Shown: piece by piece, positions 43,282 through 51,369 of the stretch
Layout of the letters: every line of letters begins with the position of its first letter
How positions within the stretch are numbered: the first letter of the stretch is position 1
NCBI GenBank assembly: GCA_964527795.1
Contig: CAZGOS010000002.1
Location: 1 to 54,059, forward strand
Reading direction: 5' to 3'
DNA from: SMXL01 sp964527795
GTDB taxonomy: Bacteria; Bacteroidota; Rhodothermia; Rhodothermales; UBA10348
Length of the DNA stretch: 54,059 bases
Translations under genes and position numbers: made by a program
The notes under the pieces: generated by a model
Seen by the model: the letters and a program-made list of their open reading frames with translations, nothing else
Databases searched by the model: none
What the model was told of the DNA's origin: nothing

Positions 43282-44097
43282 TTAGTATTCGGCAGTCACA
43301 AGCAGACCGGATCCCTGCTCTATCGGTTTCTGCATATCCAGGAAATTGAGGGCCATTCCGACAGGAAAGATCAGGATGTAGTAGAATGGAAGAAGAAGAA
43401 TCATCAGCCGATGAACATCCAGAAGCAGCATCGGATATTTAACCAGCAGCCTCCAGGCGATATCACCCCATATGCCGTAGGTGTAGATCGCATCGGTGGG
43501 ATTGAGCCCGGCTGCTCGGAGTTTTCGCAGTAGATCGTGCCGATTGTACCCCTCTCGGACATGCTCGCCGATGAAACTCTGCCCTTCAGGACCAGAGACA
43601 TCGGACCCTCCGAGATCCGATGGAGTGTTGATGATGAGCACTCCATGCGGAGCAAGCACGCTTTTGAAATTCCGGAACACCCGTTCGTCTTCTTCGATGT
43701 GCTCCATTACGTCGACGCAGACGATCACATCGAAAGGTCCCCTGGCGGTCAGGTCGGTCAAATCGTCTACAGAAAACTCGACGCGATCAGAAAGGCCTTC
43801 CGTGGCAAAAAACCGGCGCGCCCGCTCCAGGTAGATGTCTTTTATATCGACGGCTTCAATGCGAAGGCCTTTATATTTCTTGGCGATGTAGTAGGAGAAT
43901 TGGCCAAAACCTGCTCCGGCATCCAGAACCCGCAGGTTTTTCCGATTCGAGTCCTGCCCGATAACCCTGTTGATCTCCCGCCGCACGTACCAGTTGCGAA
44001 GAAAGAACAGATGAAGAAGACCGTAGAAGATCCTGGTTAGCCATGGCCGGCCGGCCACCAGGTCTCCGAGCCGATTCTTGACTGGATCGTAATCCAT
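43282..44097 (-). CDS. Class I SAM-dependent methyltransferase with membrane-associated tail
   Basis: 271 aa. SAM loop VLDAGAGFGQFSYYIA (57-72), acidic adenosine contact AVDIKD, and the post-motifs FSVDDLTDL and FDVIVCVDVMEHIEEDE of class I methyltransferases (Methyltransf_11 type). Hydrophobic stretches near the end (LLVKYPMLLLDVHRLMILLLPFYYILIFPVGMAL) may sit in the membrane. It is followed on the same strand by pyrG, and the GT4 gene begins its stop 54 bp upstream. Likely methylates a lipid-linked or glycan intermediate; inference from neighbours. Confidence 0.82.
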   Translation of the reverse strand: MDYDPVKNRLGDLVAGRPWLTRIFYGLLHLFFLRNWYVRREINRVIGQDSNRKNLRVLDAGAGFGQFSYYIAKKYKGLRIEAVDIKDIYLERARRFFATEGLSDRVEFSVDDLTDLTARGPFDVIVCVDVMEHIEEDERVFRNFKSVLAPHGVLIINTPSDLGGSDVSGPEGQSFIGEHVREGYNRHDLLRKLRAAGLNPTDAIYTYGIWGDIAWRLLVKYPMLLLDVHRLMILLLPFYYILIFPVGMALNFLDMQKPIEQGSGLLVTAEY

Positions 44098-44151
44098 TGC
44101 GCTGGACTCTTGAACTCCGTATTCGTTTTGATCGGTGGCTGCCCGATGCCG

Positions 44152-45300
44152 TCAGCTCCCGATTGCGTTCATTTCATCGAGCAATGCGTCAACATACCGT
44201 GCCCACGTTGAGGATTCTCGGATGCGACGCCCACACTCCTGCATTTGCGGTTTCAGGTCTTCAGAGAAAAACCGGCCGATCGCACGGCCGAGTGCCTCAG
44301 GGTTTTCGGCCGGTACAATCATACCCGCGTCTCCGACCGTTTCAGACAGTCCACCAACGTCGGTCGCAATGACGGGTGTTCCGAACTGAAAAGCCGTCTG
44401 AATCACACCGCTCTGCGTAGCTGTAATGTAGGGTTGCACCACAACGTCGGCCGCTGAAAAATAGTCGCGAACCTCGCCGGATGGGATATACCGATCGACG
44501 AGACGAACGTGATCCCCGATCCCCAGATGCGAAATCTGCTTCCGGTACCTGTCCACATCTTCGTAGAATTCTCCGGCGACCAGAAGCACTACCTCTGGAT
44601 AATTACGCACCACGCCCGGCAGGGCATCCAGAAGCACGTGCAAACCTTTATAATTCCGAACCATGCCGAAAAAGAGCAGCACTTTCCCGTGCCGTTCGAG
44701 CTCGAGCGTCGATCGGGCTGCTTCCTGACTTATGGCCTCACCAAACTGGTCATAGACGGGGTGAGGGTGGAAACGCACCCGGACATCGGGCGCCAGAGAC
44801 AACACGTCCTTCTCAACGCTTCGAGACAGGACCATCACTGAATCGCACGAGCGTAGAAACCGGCGCGTCAGAAAACGGTCACCTATATGCCGTTCGTGCG
44901 GTAGAGCGTTGTGGACTATGCCGACGACCCGAACACCATTGCGACGCAGCCTGCGGGCGATACCCGTATACGCAGGTGCGAAAAAGGGCATCCAGTACAT
45001 GAAAATTGCCGCGCGGCCGTTGCCCTTCAAAATCCGACGCGCCGCCCTGGACCACGAAAAAGGATTGATCGAGTCAATAATACATGCAGATTGAGCTTTC
45101 TCAGCCCGCTCTTCTTCGACCTGGCTACGACCAGGAAAAAATACCCGTGGATACAGTCGCGCGAAGGAAATGGCCAGTATCGAGTGACCCGCGTGCTGAA
45201 GCCCATTTGTTACACGTTCCGTGAAATGGGCGATTCCACCCCGAAACGGAGGATGCGGTCCAATCAGGACAAGGGGGCCGTCCGGACCTTTGTTAGACAT
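44152..45300 (-). CDS. Family 4 glycosyltransferase
   Basis: 382 aa GT-B enzyme. N-terminal acceptor domain (HPPFRGGIAHFTERVTNGL); C-terminal nucleotide-sugar domain with FQFGTPVIATDVGGLSETVGDAG, then IVPAENPEALGRAI, the GT4 E-x7-E region. It starts inside the end of the preceding GT2 gene (8-base overlap at 45293-45300), so the two are coupled. Likely builds a lipid-linked or surface glycan; donor unknown. Confidence 0.87.
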   Translation of the reverse strand: MSNKGPDGPLVLIGPHPPFRGGIAHFTERVTNGLQHAGHSILAISFARLYPRVFFPGRSQVEEERAEKAQSACIIDSINPFSWSRAARRILKGNGRAAIFMYWMPFFAPAYTGIARRLRRNGVRVVGIVHNALPHERHIGDRFLTRRFLRSCDSVMVLSRSVEKDVLSLAPDVRVRFHPHPVYDQFGEAISQEAARSTLELERHGKVLLFFGMVRNYKGLHVLLDALPGVVRNYPEVVLLVAGEFYEDVDRYRKQISHLGIGDHVRLVDRYIPSGEVRDYFSAADVVVQPYITATQSGVIQTAFQFGTPVIATDVGGLSETVGDAGMIVPAENPEALGRAIGRFFSEDLKPQMQECGRRIRESSTWARYVDALLDEMNAIGS

Positions 45301-46267
45301 GAGATGAAGTCTCGACCGGTGAAGGCGTCTTAAGGACCGAAACGACGTCGTAGGCTGACGCTCTCTGCATGCGAGGAACGACGATTAACGCCCCGATGAG
45401 TCCAACCGTAAACATCTGGATACCCACAAGAATCAACAGCACCCCGAATAATAGCAGCGGACGATCTCCTATTGGTTGCCCAAAAAATATCTTTTCGACG
45501 GAGAGCCAGAGGCTGATGATAAATCCACCGATGAAAGCAGCGGTACCCATGGATCCGAAGAAATGCATCGGGCGCGCAGAAAATCGTGTGAGAAAGATGA
45601 CACTGATCAGGTCCAAAAATCCTCTCAAGTAGCGTTCCAGCCCGAATTTTGTACGGCCATATTTACGGGCGTGGTGCTCGACGACTTTCTCACCGATGCG
45701 GTCGTAGCCCTCCCATTTCACCAGGGCCGGAATGTAGCGATGCAGCTCTCCGTAGAGATGGACGTGCTCAAGGACCTCCCGGCGATAGGCTTTCAGTCCG
45801 CAGTTGAAATCGTGCAGTGGAATGCCGGTAATCGCACCCGTTACGAAGTTGAAGAAGCGACTCGGGATGATTTTTGTGATCGGATCACGCCTCTTCTTCT
45901 TCCACCCACTGACCAGATCATAACCGGACGCCAGCATTTCGATCATGCCCGGAATTTCATCGGGGTCATCCTGAAGATCCGCATCCATCGTAACCACGTA
46001 CCGGCCGGAGGCGTTTTCGAATCCAACCGCCAGCGCTGCTGACTTTCCGTAATTACGACGGAGTCTGAAGCCGGCGAACCGAGCATCGGACTCGTGAATC
46101 GATTGAATCTTGTTCCATGAATCGTCTTTCGACCCGTCGTCGACGAGAAGTACCTCGAACGTATACCCCGACTCGCCGCAGGCTGAACGTATGCGATGAG
46201 TCAGCTCGGCAATCGACTCCTGCTCATCGAAAACGGGAACAATGATCGATAAATCAGGACCAGTCAT
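45293..46267 (-). CDS. Family 2 glycosyltransferase with two membrane helices (GtrB/ArnC/DPM-like)
   Basis: 324 aa. GT-A domain with IIVPVFDEQESI, VLLVDDGSKDDSW, DADLQDDPDEI (metal site), then two transmembrane helices near the end (about 230-255 and 265-290), the layout of polyprenyl-phosphate glycosyltransferases such as GtrB and ArnC. It would load a sugar on undecaprenyl phosphate at the inner face. First of three consecutive genes (this, GT4, methyltransferase) for a surface glycan, downstream of gyrB by 27 bp. Confidence 0.9.
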   Translation of the reverse strand: MTGPDLSIIVPVFDEQESIAELTHRIRSACGESGYTFEVLLVDDGSKDDSWNKIQSIHESDARFAGFRLRRNYGKSAALAVGFENASGRYVVTMDADLQDDPDEIPGMIEMLASGYDLVSGWKKKRRDPITKIIPSRFFNFVTGAITGIPLHDFNCGLKAYRREVLEHVHLYGELHRYIPALVKWEGYDRIGEKVVEHHARKYGRTKFGLERYLRGFLDLISVIFLTRFSARPMHFFGSMGTAAFIGGFIISLWLSVEKIFFGQPIGDRPLLLFGVLLILVGIQMFTVGLIGALIVVPRMQRASAYDVVSVLKTPSPVETSSHV

Positions 46268-46294
46268 TTATGCAACCGAATGACAATGGATCTG

Positions 46295-48238
46295 TCACAC
46301 GTCCAGCGTGGCATATTTGGCGTTTCGCTCAATAAACTTGCGCCGAGGCTCAACTGAATCACCCATCAACGTGCTGAATATTCGATCGGCGGCGGCGGCA
46401 TCATCGATCGTGATCTGCTGTAACATACGGGTTTCCGGATCCATGGTCGTCTCCCAGAGCTGTCCGGGATTCATTTCTCCCAACCCTTTGTAGCGCTGAA
46501 TGTAGACTTTGCTTCGTCCGTCTCCCGTAAAGCGATCAACGAGTTGTGCCAGCTCCTCGTCACTCCACGCGTATTCTTCCTCTTTTCCACTTTTCGCCTT
46601 GTAGAGAGGGGGCTGCGCCACGTATATGACGCCGCTTTCCACCAGCGTCCGGAGCTGCCTGTAGAAAAACGTAAGAAGCAACGTACGGATATGCGCACCG
46701 TCAACGTCCGCATCCGTCATCAGAATAATTTTGTGGTAGCGGAGCTTCTCAAAATCGAATTCGTCGGTGTTGGAGCCGATGCCCGTACCGAGGGCCGTGA
46801 CCATGTTTTTGATCTCTTCGTTGGCCAGCACTTTGTCCAGGCGGGCTTTCTCTACGTTTAGAATCTTCCCTCTGAGAGGCAGAATCGCCTGAAAATGCCG
46901 GTCGCGAGCCTGCTTGGCCGACCCACCTGCAGAATCCCCCTCGACCAGGTATAATTCACACTCCGACGGATCCCTGGAGGAGCAGTCAGCGAGCTTGCCC
47001 GGCAGACCGCCGCTGCCAAACGCACTTTTGCGCTGTACAAGCTCTCGAGCCTTGCGCGCTGCCGCACGCGCCTGCGCAGCCAGCACGACTTTTTCGACGA
47101 TGCGCCTGGCTTCTTTCGGATTGTCGTCAAGCCATTCCTTGAGGCGAAGTCCAACCAGTGATTCGACAGCACCCTGGACTTCGGAGTTGCCCAGTTTTGT
47201 TTTCGTCTGTCCCTCGAACTGCGGTTCAGCGACCTTGATGGACAGAACGGCCGTTATGCCCTCGCGAAAGTCGTCTCCGGAAAGATCGACCTTCACGTTT
47301 TTTAACAGATTGTTGTTGTCGGCGTAGTACTTGAGCGTTCTGGTCAGCGCACGCCTGAAACCGGAAACGTGGGTTCCTCCTTCGTGCGTATTGATGTTGT
47401 TTACAAATGTGAGGACTGTTTCCGTATACCCGGTGTTGTATCTCAACGCCAGCTCTACCGGGACCTCCGCATCCTCATCTGAGATGTAAATCGTCTGCTG
47501 ATGAATCGGAGTTCGCGTTTCATCGAGATAGTCGACGAATTCGATGATTCCGCCGTCAAACTGGTACTCTTCACGAAGCACGTCGTCGGAATCCCGTTTA
47601 TCCTCAATAACAATGGTGAGCTGCCGATTGAGATACGCCAGCTCCCGAAGTCGATCGGCAAGCGTGTCGAATCGAAATTCAGTTGTCTGAAAAATCTCTT
47701 CGTCGGGCCAGAATTGAATTTCCGTACCCCTCCCGTCTCCCTTTTCGAGTGGTCGAATCTTTTCAACATTTGCGACCGGATGGCCCAGGTTGTATTCCTG
47801 TTGCCAGAGATGGCCATCACGTCTAACGTTCGCAATGAGGGTTTTCGAAAGCGCATTCACAACCGAGACGCCGACGCCATGAAGACCGCCCGAAACCTTG
47901 TACGTGTCTTTGTCGAATTTGCCACCAGCGTGCAAGGTCGTCATAACGACTTCGAGCGCCGAGCGCTTCTCTTTCGGGTGCATTCCAACCGGAATTCCAC
48001 GACCGTCGTCGCGTACGGTTACCGAACCATCGGCATTGATTGATACGTCTATGTATGTGCAGTAGCCTGCCAGGGCTTCATCAATCGAGTTGTCGATGAC
48101 TTCATAGACAAGATGGTGCAGGCCTCGCAGGCCGACGTCACCGATATACATTGCCGGTCGCTTTCGCACGGCTTCCAGTCCTTCCAGTACCTGGATATTT
48201 GAAGCTTCGTAAGCCGACTCGGTCTTTTTGTTTGCCAT
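46295..48238 (-). CDS. gyrB: DNA gyrase subunit B
   Basis: 647 aa from the ATG at 48238; a longer frame upstream runs through the CBS-gene 3' end and is rejected. GHKL ATPase with EVIDNSIDEALAGYC, DDGRGIPV and GGLHGVGVSVVNALS, a transducer domain, then TOPRIM with EGDSAGGSAKQARDR and DADVDGAHIRTLLLTF; the C-terminus GDSVEPRRKFIERNAKYA is typical. No insertion or Ser-to-other change is seen at the quinolone-associated region. With GyrA it supercoils DNA. Stands alone ahead of the glycosyltransferases. Confidence 0.98.
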   Translation of the reverse strand: MANKKTESAYEASNIQVLEGLEAVRKRPAMYIGDVGLRGLHHLVYEVIDNSIDEALAGYCTYIDVSINADGSVTVRDDGRGIPVGMHPKEKRSALEVVMTTLHAGGKFDKDTYKVSGGLHGVGVSVVNALSKTLIANVRRDGHLWQQEYNLGHPVANVEKIRPLEKGDGRGTEIQFWPDEEIFQTTEFRFDTLADRLRELAYLNRQLTIVIEDKRDSDDVLREEYQFDGGIIEFVDYLDETRTPIHQQTIYISDEDAEVPVELALRYNTGYTETVLTFVNNINTHEGGTHVSGFRRALTRTLKYYADNNNLLKNVKVDLSGDDFREGITAVLSIKVAEPQFEGQTKTKLGNSEVQGAVESLVGLRLKEWLDDNPKEARRIVEKVVLAAQARAAARKARELVQRKSAFGSGGLPGKLADCSSRDPSECELYLVEGDSAGGSAKQARDRHFQAILPLRGKILNVEKARLDKVLANEEIKNMVTALGTGIGSNTDEFDFEKLRYHKIILMTDADVDGAHIRTLLLTFFYRQLRTLVESGVIYVAQPPLYKAKSGKEEEYAWSDEELAQLVDRFTGDGRSKVYIQRYKGLGEMNPGQLWETTMDPETRMLQQITIDDAAAADRIFSTLMGDSVEPRRKFIERNAKYATLDV

Positions 48239-48280
48239 GTAGATTGATTGCCTGGTCTGTCGTCGATCCGTGAGATTTTC

Positions 48281-48310
48281 CCAAATTAGATATTTTACGC
48301 CAACAACAAA
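48281..48310 (-). promoter_or_regulatory. Candidate Bacteroidota-type promoter of gyrB
   Basis: On the minus strand TTTG (48310-48307), 18 bases, then TAATTTGG (48288-48281), which resembles the -7 TAnnTTTG and -33 TTTG elements of Bacteroidota promoters. It lies 42 bases before the gyrB start. Spacing is slightly short. Confidence 0.35.
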
Positions 48311-48482
48311 GACCTGTTCTAGTAGCTTCCCACAATATCGTTCGTCATTACGGAAATGAATGCAGAAACGAATGTGGAAGGTGCCGGCAGCGACTTCGAC
48401 GCGCAAAATGTTTTCAGAAGGAATTGCGGGCGGAATGCCCCGGTCGAAGCGTGTCCATTTCCTGGAAGGCGTGTTTCCCCCG

Positions 48483-48530
48483 GACCTCATTCCAGATCTC
48501 TTCCCAGACCTCTTTCTAGACCTCAAGGTA
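48483..48530 (-). repeat. 12-bp tandem array spanning the stop codon of the CBS-domain gene
   Basis: Plus-strand units GACCTCATTCCA (48483), GATCTCTTCCCA (48495), GACCTCTTTCTA (48507) and GACCTCAAGGTA (48519-48530). The stop codon (TAG on the minus strand, 48516-48518) lies in the third unit, so the gene ends inside the array: the first unit transcribed encodes its last residues and the others continue in frame beyond the stop. Confidence 0.88.
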
Positions 48531-49181
48531 ACGCATGAACTCCTGTACCCTGTCAGCCAGGTCCTCGTCGTCCTCGTCCACACCAAAGGCTGCGACGACT
48601 TTATAGTCGTGATGCTCAAGAATGTAACGTACCCGTGATGCATCCTTCTGATTCAACTTCAGCGTCACATTGATTCGATCCTTTTCCGATTCCGAACGCT
48701 CGGTCGAAAGAGAGAGAACGCGCACATCATTCTGCTCGATCGCATAGATGATTTGCGACAGGGCGTAATCACGCTCTTCCACTTCGAGCGCAAGGATAGC
48801 GCCCGGTTGCTGTGTACCGAGCATTTTTGCAAACCATTCGAATACGTCGTGACGTCGCACGAGACCCACGAAATTATTCTCCGCGTCCACGACAGGAACG
48901 GTCGTCAACTGATGGTCCATCATGACCCGGGTTACCTGGAATACGTGCGCATCCAGGTGCACGAAGATGGGATCAGCTCCCAGCAGCGTAGAGATTTCGG
49001 CGTCCGGGCCTGCCGCATCGAGCATCTGTTCTTCCGACAGCACGCCAACGAGCTGTTTCTTGTCGTTTACGACAGGAAGATGGCGAATCCGCAGCTCCAT
49101 GAGAAGACCCAGGCCATGCTCCACAGTGTCTGTTGGTTGGAGCGGAGGAGTCGTTGTATTAATGAGGGTTTCGACCGTCAT
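48516..49181 (-). CDS. CBS-domain pair protein with C-terminal ACT-like domain (AcuB-like)
   Basis: 221 aa. Two CBS motifs (about 5-60 and 65-120: TDTVEHGLGLLMELRIRHLPVVNDKKQLVGVLSE; DAHVFQVTRVMMDHQLTTVPVVDAENNFVGLVRRHDV), which usually bind adenine nucleotides, then a domain (about 128-210) of ACT-like beta-alpha character, the arrangement of AcuB-type proteins. Role unknown; possibly a nucleotide-sensing regulator of an enzyme. Its stop codon is embedded in a 12-bp tandem array. It lies between hflX and gyrB. Confidence 0.82.
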   Translation of the reverse strand: MTVETLINTTTPPLQPTDTVEHGLGLLMELRIRHLPVVNDKKQLVGVLSEEQMLDAAGPDAEISTLLGADPIFVHLDAHVFQVTRVMMDHQLTTVPVVDAENNFVGLVRRHDVFEWFAKMLGTQQPGAILALEVEERDYALSQIIYAIEQNDVRVLSLSTERSESEKDRINVTLKLNQKDASRVRYILEHHDYKVVAAFGVDEDDEDLADRVQEFMRYLEV

Positions 49182-49266
49182 CGTTTTGCCGGGGAACGTT
49201 TCTCGTTGTCTTTATACTGTGTATCTGCAAGAGGTATGCCGTTTCATAAAGGCTGTCAGGTGCCTG

Positions 49267-49286
49267 TCGGGAGCAGTTCCTCCCGA
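49267..49286 (-). terminator. Hairpin downstream of hflX
   Basis: TCGGGAG (49267-49273) and CTCCCGA (49280-49286) form an exact seven-base stem with a six-base loop, in the 208-bp gap after hflX. No T-run follows, so termination is unproven. Confidence 0.3.
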
Positions 49287-49389
49287 GTGGTTGAATCAGA
49301 TTCCGGACACAGGTTGTCCCATTCCGAGAACGATTTACAATTTAACGCGCCAAAGGGCAATCAAGAAAGACTTATCCGGCTCTTACCGA

Positions 49390-50742
49390 TCAATTCTTCT
49401 CGCGTATCGTGCCGGATGGCGATTCAGCGAGAGTGGGTTGGAAATCCCGATAGCGTTGTACAATCGGTTCGATATCCTTCTTATGCCTTGGAGCTGTTCG
49501 GAAGCGTAACCGGACAATGGTTCGGGTCTGTGGTTCATCGTCAACATGAGTATGCATGTACTCTTCCGACAGCACCTCCCCAATCTTCCGAATGTGTGCA
49601 ATCGTGCTCTGATCTTCGATCGGAAGGTAGATGATCCGCTCGGAAAAATCGTTTTCAATGACGGAGAGGAGGTTTTTCTTGAGTTCGGAAACACCAATGC
49701 CCCTGATTGCCGAGACAAAAGCTGCTTCAGGGTGGGCTTCTTTAAGAATATGGAGATGCTCCGGGCTTTCCATCGCGTCGATTTTATTGAAGACGAGCAG
49801 AATCGGTTTTCCGTTGGCGTGAATTTCCCTGAGCGTCTCGTCGACGACACGACGATGCTCTTCAAATCGATGGTGAGACGCATCGATAACGTGAAGCAGT
49901 GCATCGCTTTCGCGCACTTCATCGAGCGTACTCTTGAAACTTTCGATCAATCCGTGTGGAAGTTTCCGGATGAATCCAACCGTGTCGGACATCAGCACTC
50001 TTTTTTTGGCATCCAGTCCTACGACACGCGTCGTAGCATCGAGCGTCGCAAATAAACGGTCCTCCGTCAGCACGTTGCTGTCCGCAAGCAGATTCATGAG
50101 GGTCGATTTTCCGGCATTCGTATATCCGACCACTGAAACACGCGTGAACTCCTGTCTTCCTTTACGCTGGGTTGTGCGTTGCTTGTCGATTTTCTCGAGA
50201 AGGGCCTTGAGCGCTGTAATACGGTGTCCGATCAGGCGGCGGTCTGTTTCAATCTGCGTTTCGCCGGGTCCCTTCGTCCCGATCCCGCCTTTCTGACGGC
50301 TCAGGTGCGTCCACTGACGCGTGAGCCGGGTGCGCATGTACTCGAGTTGAGCCAATTCAACCTGGGTTTTGGCAGTAGCGGTTCGTGCATGTTTCGCAAA
50401 AATGTCCAGAATCAGAGCAGACCTGTCCAGAATCTTGCAGTTAAACTCTCGCTCGAGATTTCGAAGCTGTACAGCGGTCAGATCGTCGTCAAAAATGACG
50501 AGGTCGCTTCTTTTGCGGGATACCAACTGGCCGAGCGTCGTGACTTTTCCTTTTCCGATATACCATGCGGCGCTAATTCGCGACACCTGCTGAACAATCC
50601 GGTCAGTGACATCAGCACCGGCCGTATCAGCCAACAGCTCGAGTTCGTCGAGAGAATCCGTTACATCCCACTTCGAATGGCCGGGTCGAATGACCCCGAT
50701 AAGAATTGCCGACTCACGGTCTGGCTGCTGTGTTTCGTACAA
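49390..50742 (-). CDS. hflX: Ribosome-associated GTPase HflX
   Basis: 450 aa. N-terminal HflX domain (GKGKVTTLGQLV, VIFDDDLTAVQLRNLE), a helical linker with GPGETQIETDRRLI, then a G domain: G1 GYTNAGKSTLMN, G3 DTVGFIRKLPHGLIESF, G4 NKID, and a C-terminal extension. Known role: GTPase that binds the 50S subunit and splits stalled ribosomes under stress. Start ATG follows the small membrane-protein gene by 29 bp on the same strand, so they are probably co-transcribed. Confidence 0.97.
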   Translation of the reverse strand: MYETQQPDRESAILIGVIRPGHSKWDVTDSLDELELLADTAGADVTDRIVQQVSRISAAWYIGKGKVTTLGQLVSRKRSDLVIFDDDLTAVQLRNLEREFNCKILDRSALILDIFAKHARTATAKTQVELAQLEYMRTRLTRQWTHLSRQKGGIGTKGPGETQIETDRRLIGHRITALKALLEKIDKQRTTQRKGRQEFTRVSVVGYTNAGKSTLMNLLADSNVLTEDRLFATLDATTRVVGLDAKKRVLMSDTVGFIRKLPHGLIESFKSTLDEVRESDALLHVIDASHHRFEEHRRVVDETLREIHANGKPILLVFNKIDAMESPEHLHILKEAHPEAAFVSAIRGIGVSELKKNLLSVIENDFSERIIYLPIEDQSTIAHIRKIGEVLSEEYMHTHVDDEPQTRTIVRLRFRTAPRHKKDIEPIVQRYRDFQPTLAESPSGTIREKN

Positions 50743-50771
50743 CGGCGTTGGTGTTAGCCTGGAAATGCTGT

Positions 50772-51335
50772 CTAATCACTTTCAAGAGCTTCCGAACCGG
50801 TGATCTGACGAACGGGATCATCGATTCGCATATCCAATTTTGATCGAACGATTCTCAGGAATCGCTCAACTTCAATGGCCGGAACAGCCAGCTCCAAACG
50901 CCGGCGTACTCCAACAAAATCCTGGTAGATGAAAACGAAGTATGTGCGGCGGCCGTCTTCAACTTCAAAGTAGTCCGCGATTTGCCCCCAGGCTACCGCT
51001 TCTCCTGATCGGCCAATTTCGGGGATGATTCCATAGTCCGTGATTACGCTTGTTGAAGACATCATCATGGCGAGAAACCATAGTAAACCACCGACGAGAT
51101 AACCGACGTAAACCGTGATATGAATTGACGGGACAATATTCTGGGCGTAAACCAGAAAAACCGTGACCACTCCGATGAACAGAATGGGCCAGATCGGGAT
51201 CCTGTTGACCCTGCCGGAGCGCCACGTCATGTGCACACGACGAATGCGAATCCTTTGCACTACGGTCAGCGACAGCAGCAAAGCGGTCACTGCGACAAAG
51301 GCGATTACCAGCACCAAGTGAAACGTACCAAGCAC
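50772..51335 (-). CDS. Membrane protein with PH-like cytoplasmic end, unknown function
   Basis: 187 aa from a GTG at 51335. Three hydrophobic helices (about 5-24, 48-65 and 70-92), then a soluble end (ITDYGIIPEIGRSGEAVAWGQIADYFEVE, VGVRRRLELAVPAIEVERFLRIVR) of the kind seen in bacterial PH-like or DUF5673-type domains. No characterised homologue is recalled. Same strand as hflX, 29 bp downstream, and 34 bp from the BatA-type gene upstream. Confidence 0.65.
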   Translation of the reverse strand: MLGTFHLVLVIAFVAVTALLLSLTVVQRIRIRRVHMTWRSGRVNRIPIWPILFIGVVTVFLVYAQNIVPSIHITVYVGYLVGGLLWFLAMMMSSTSVITDYGIIPEIGRSGEAVAWGQIADYFEVEDGRRTYFVFIYQDFVGVRRRLELAVPAIEVERFLRIVRSKLDMRIDDPVRQITGSEALESD

Positions 51336-51369
51336 GATCTAGCAAATACGGGGTTCGGAGAGAAGACAG

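Noticed and set aside
48239..48643. N-terminal extension of gyrB reading the 12-bp array as KRSG units
   Set aside because: The frame is open by chance; it overlaps the CBS gene end, and GyrB has its usual start at 48238.
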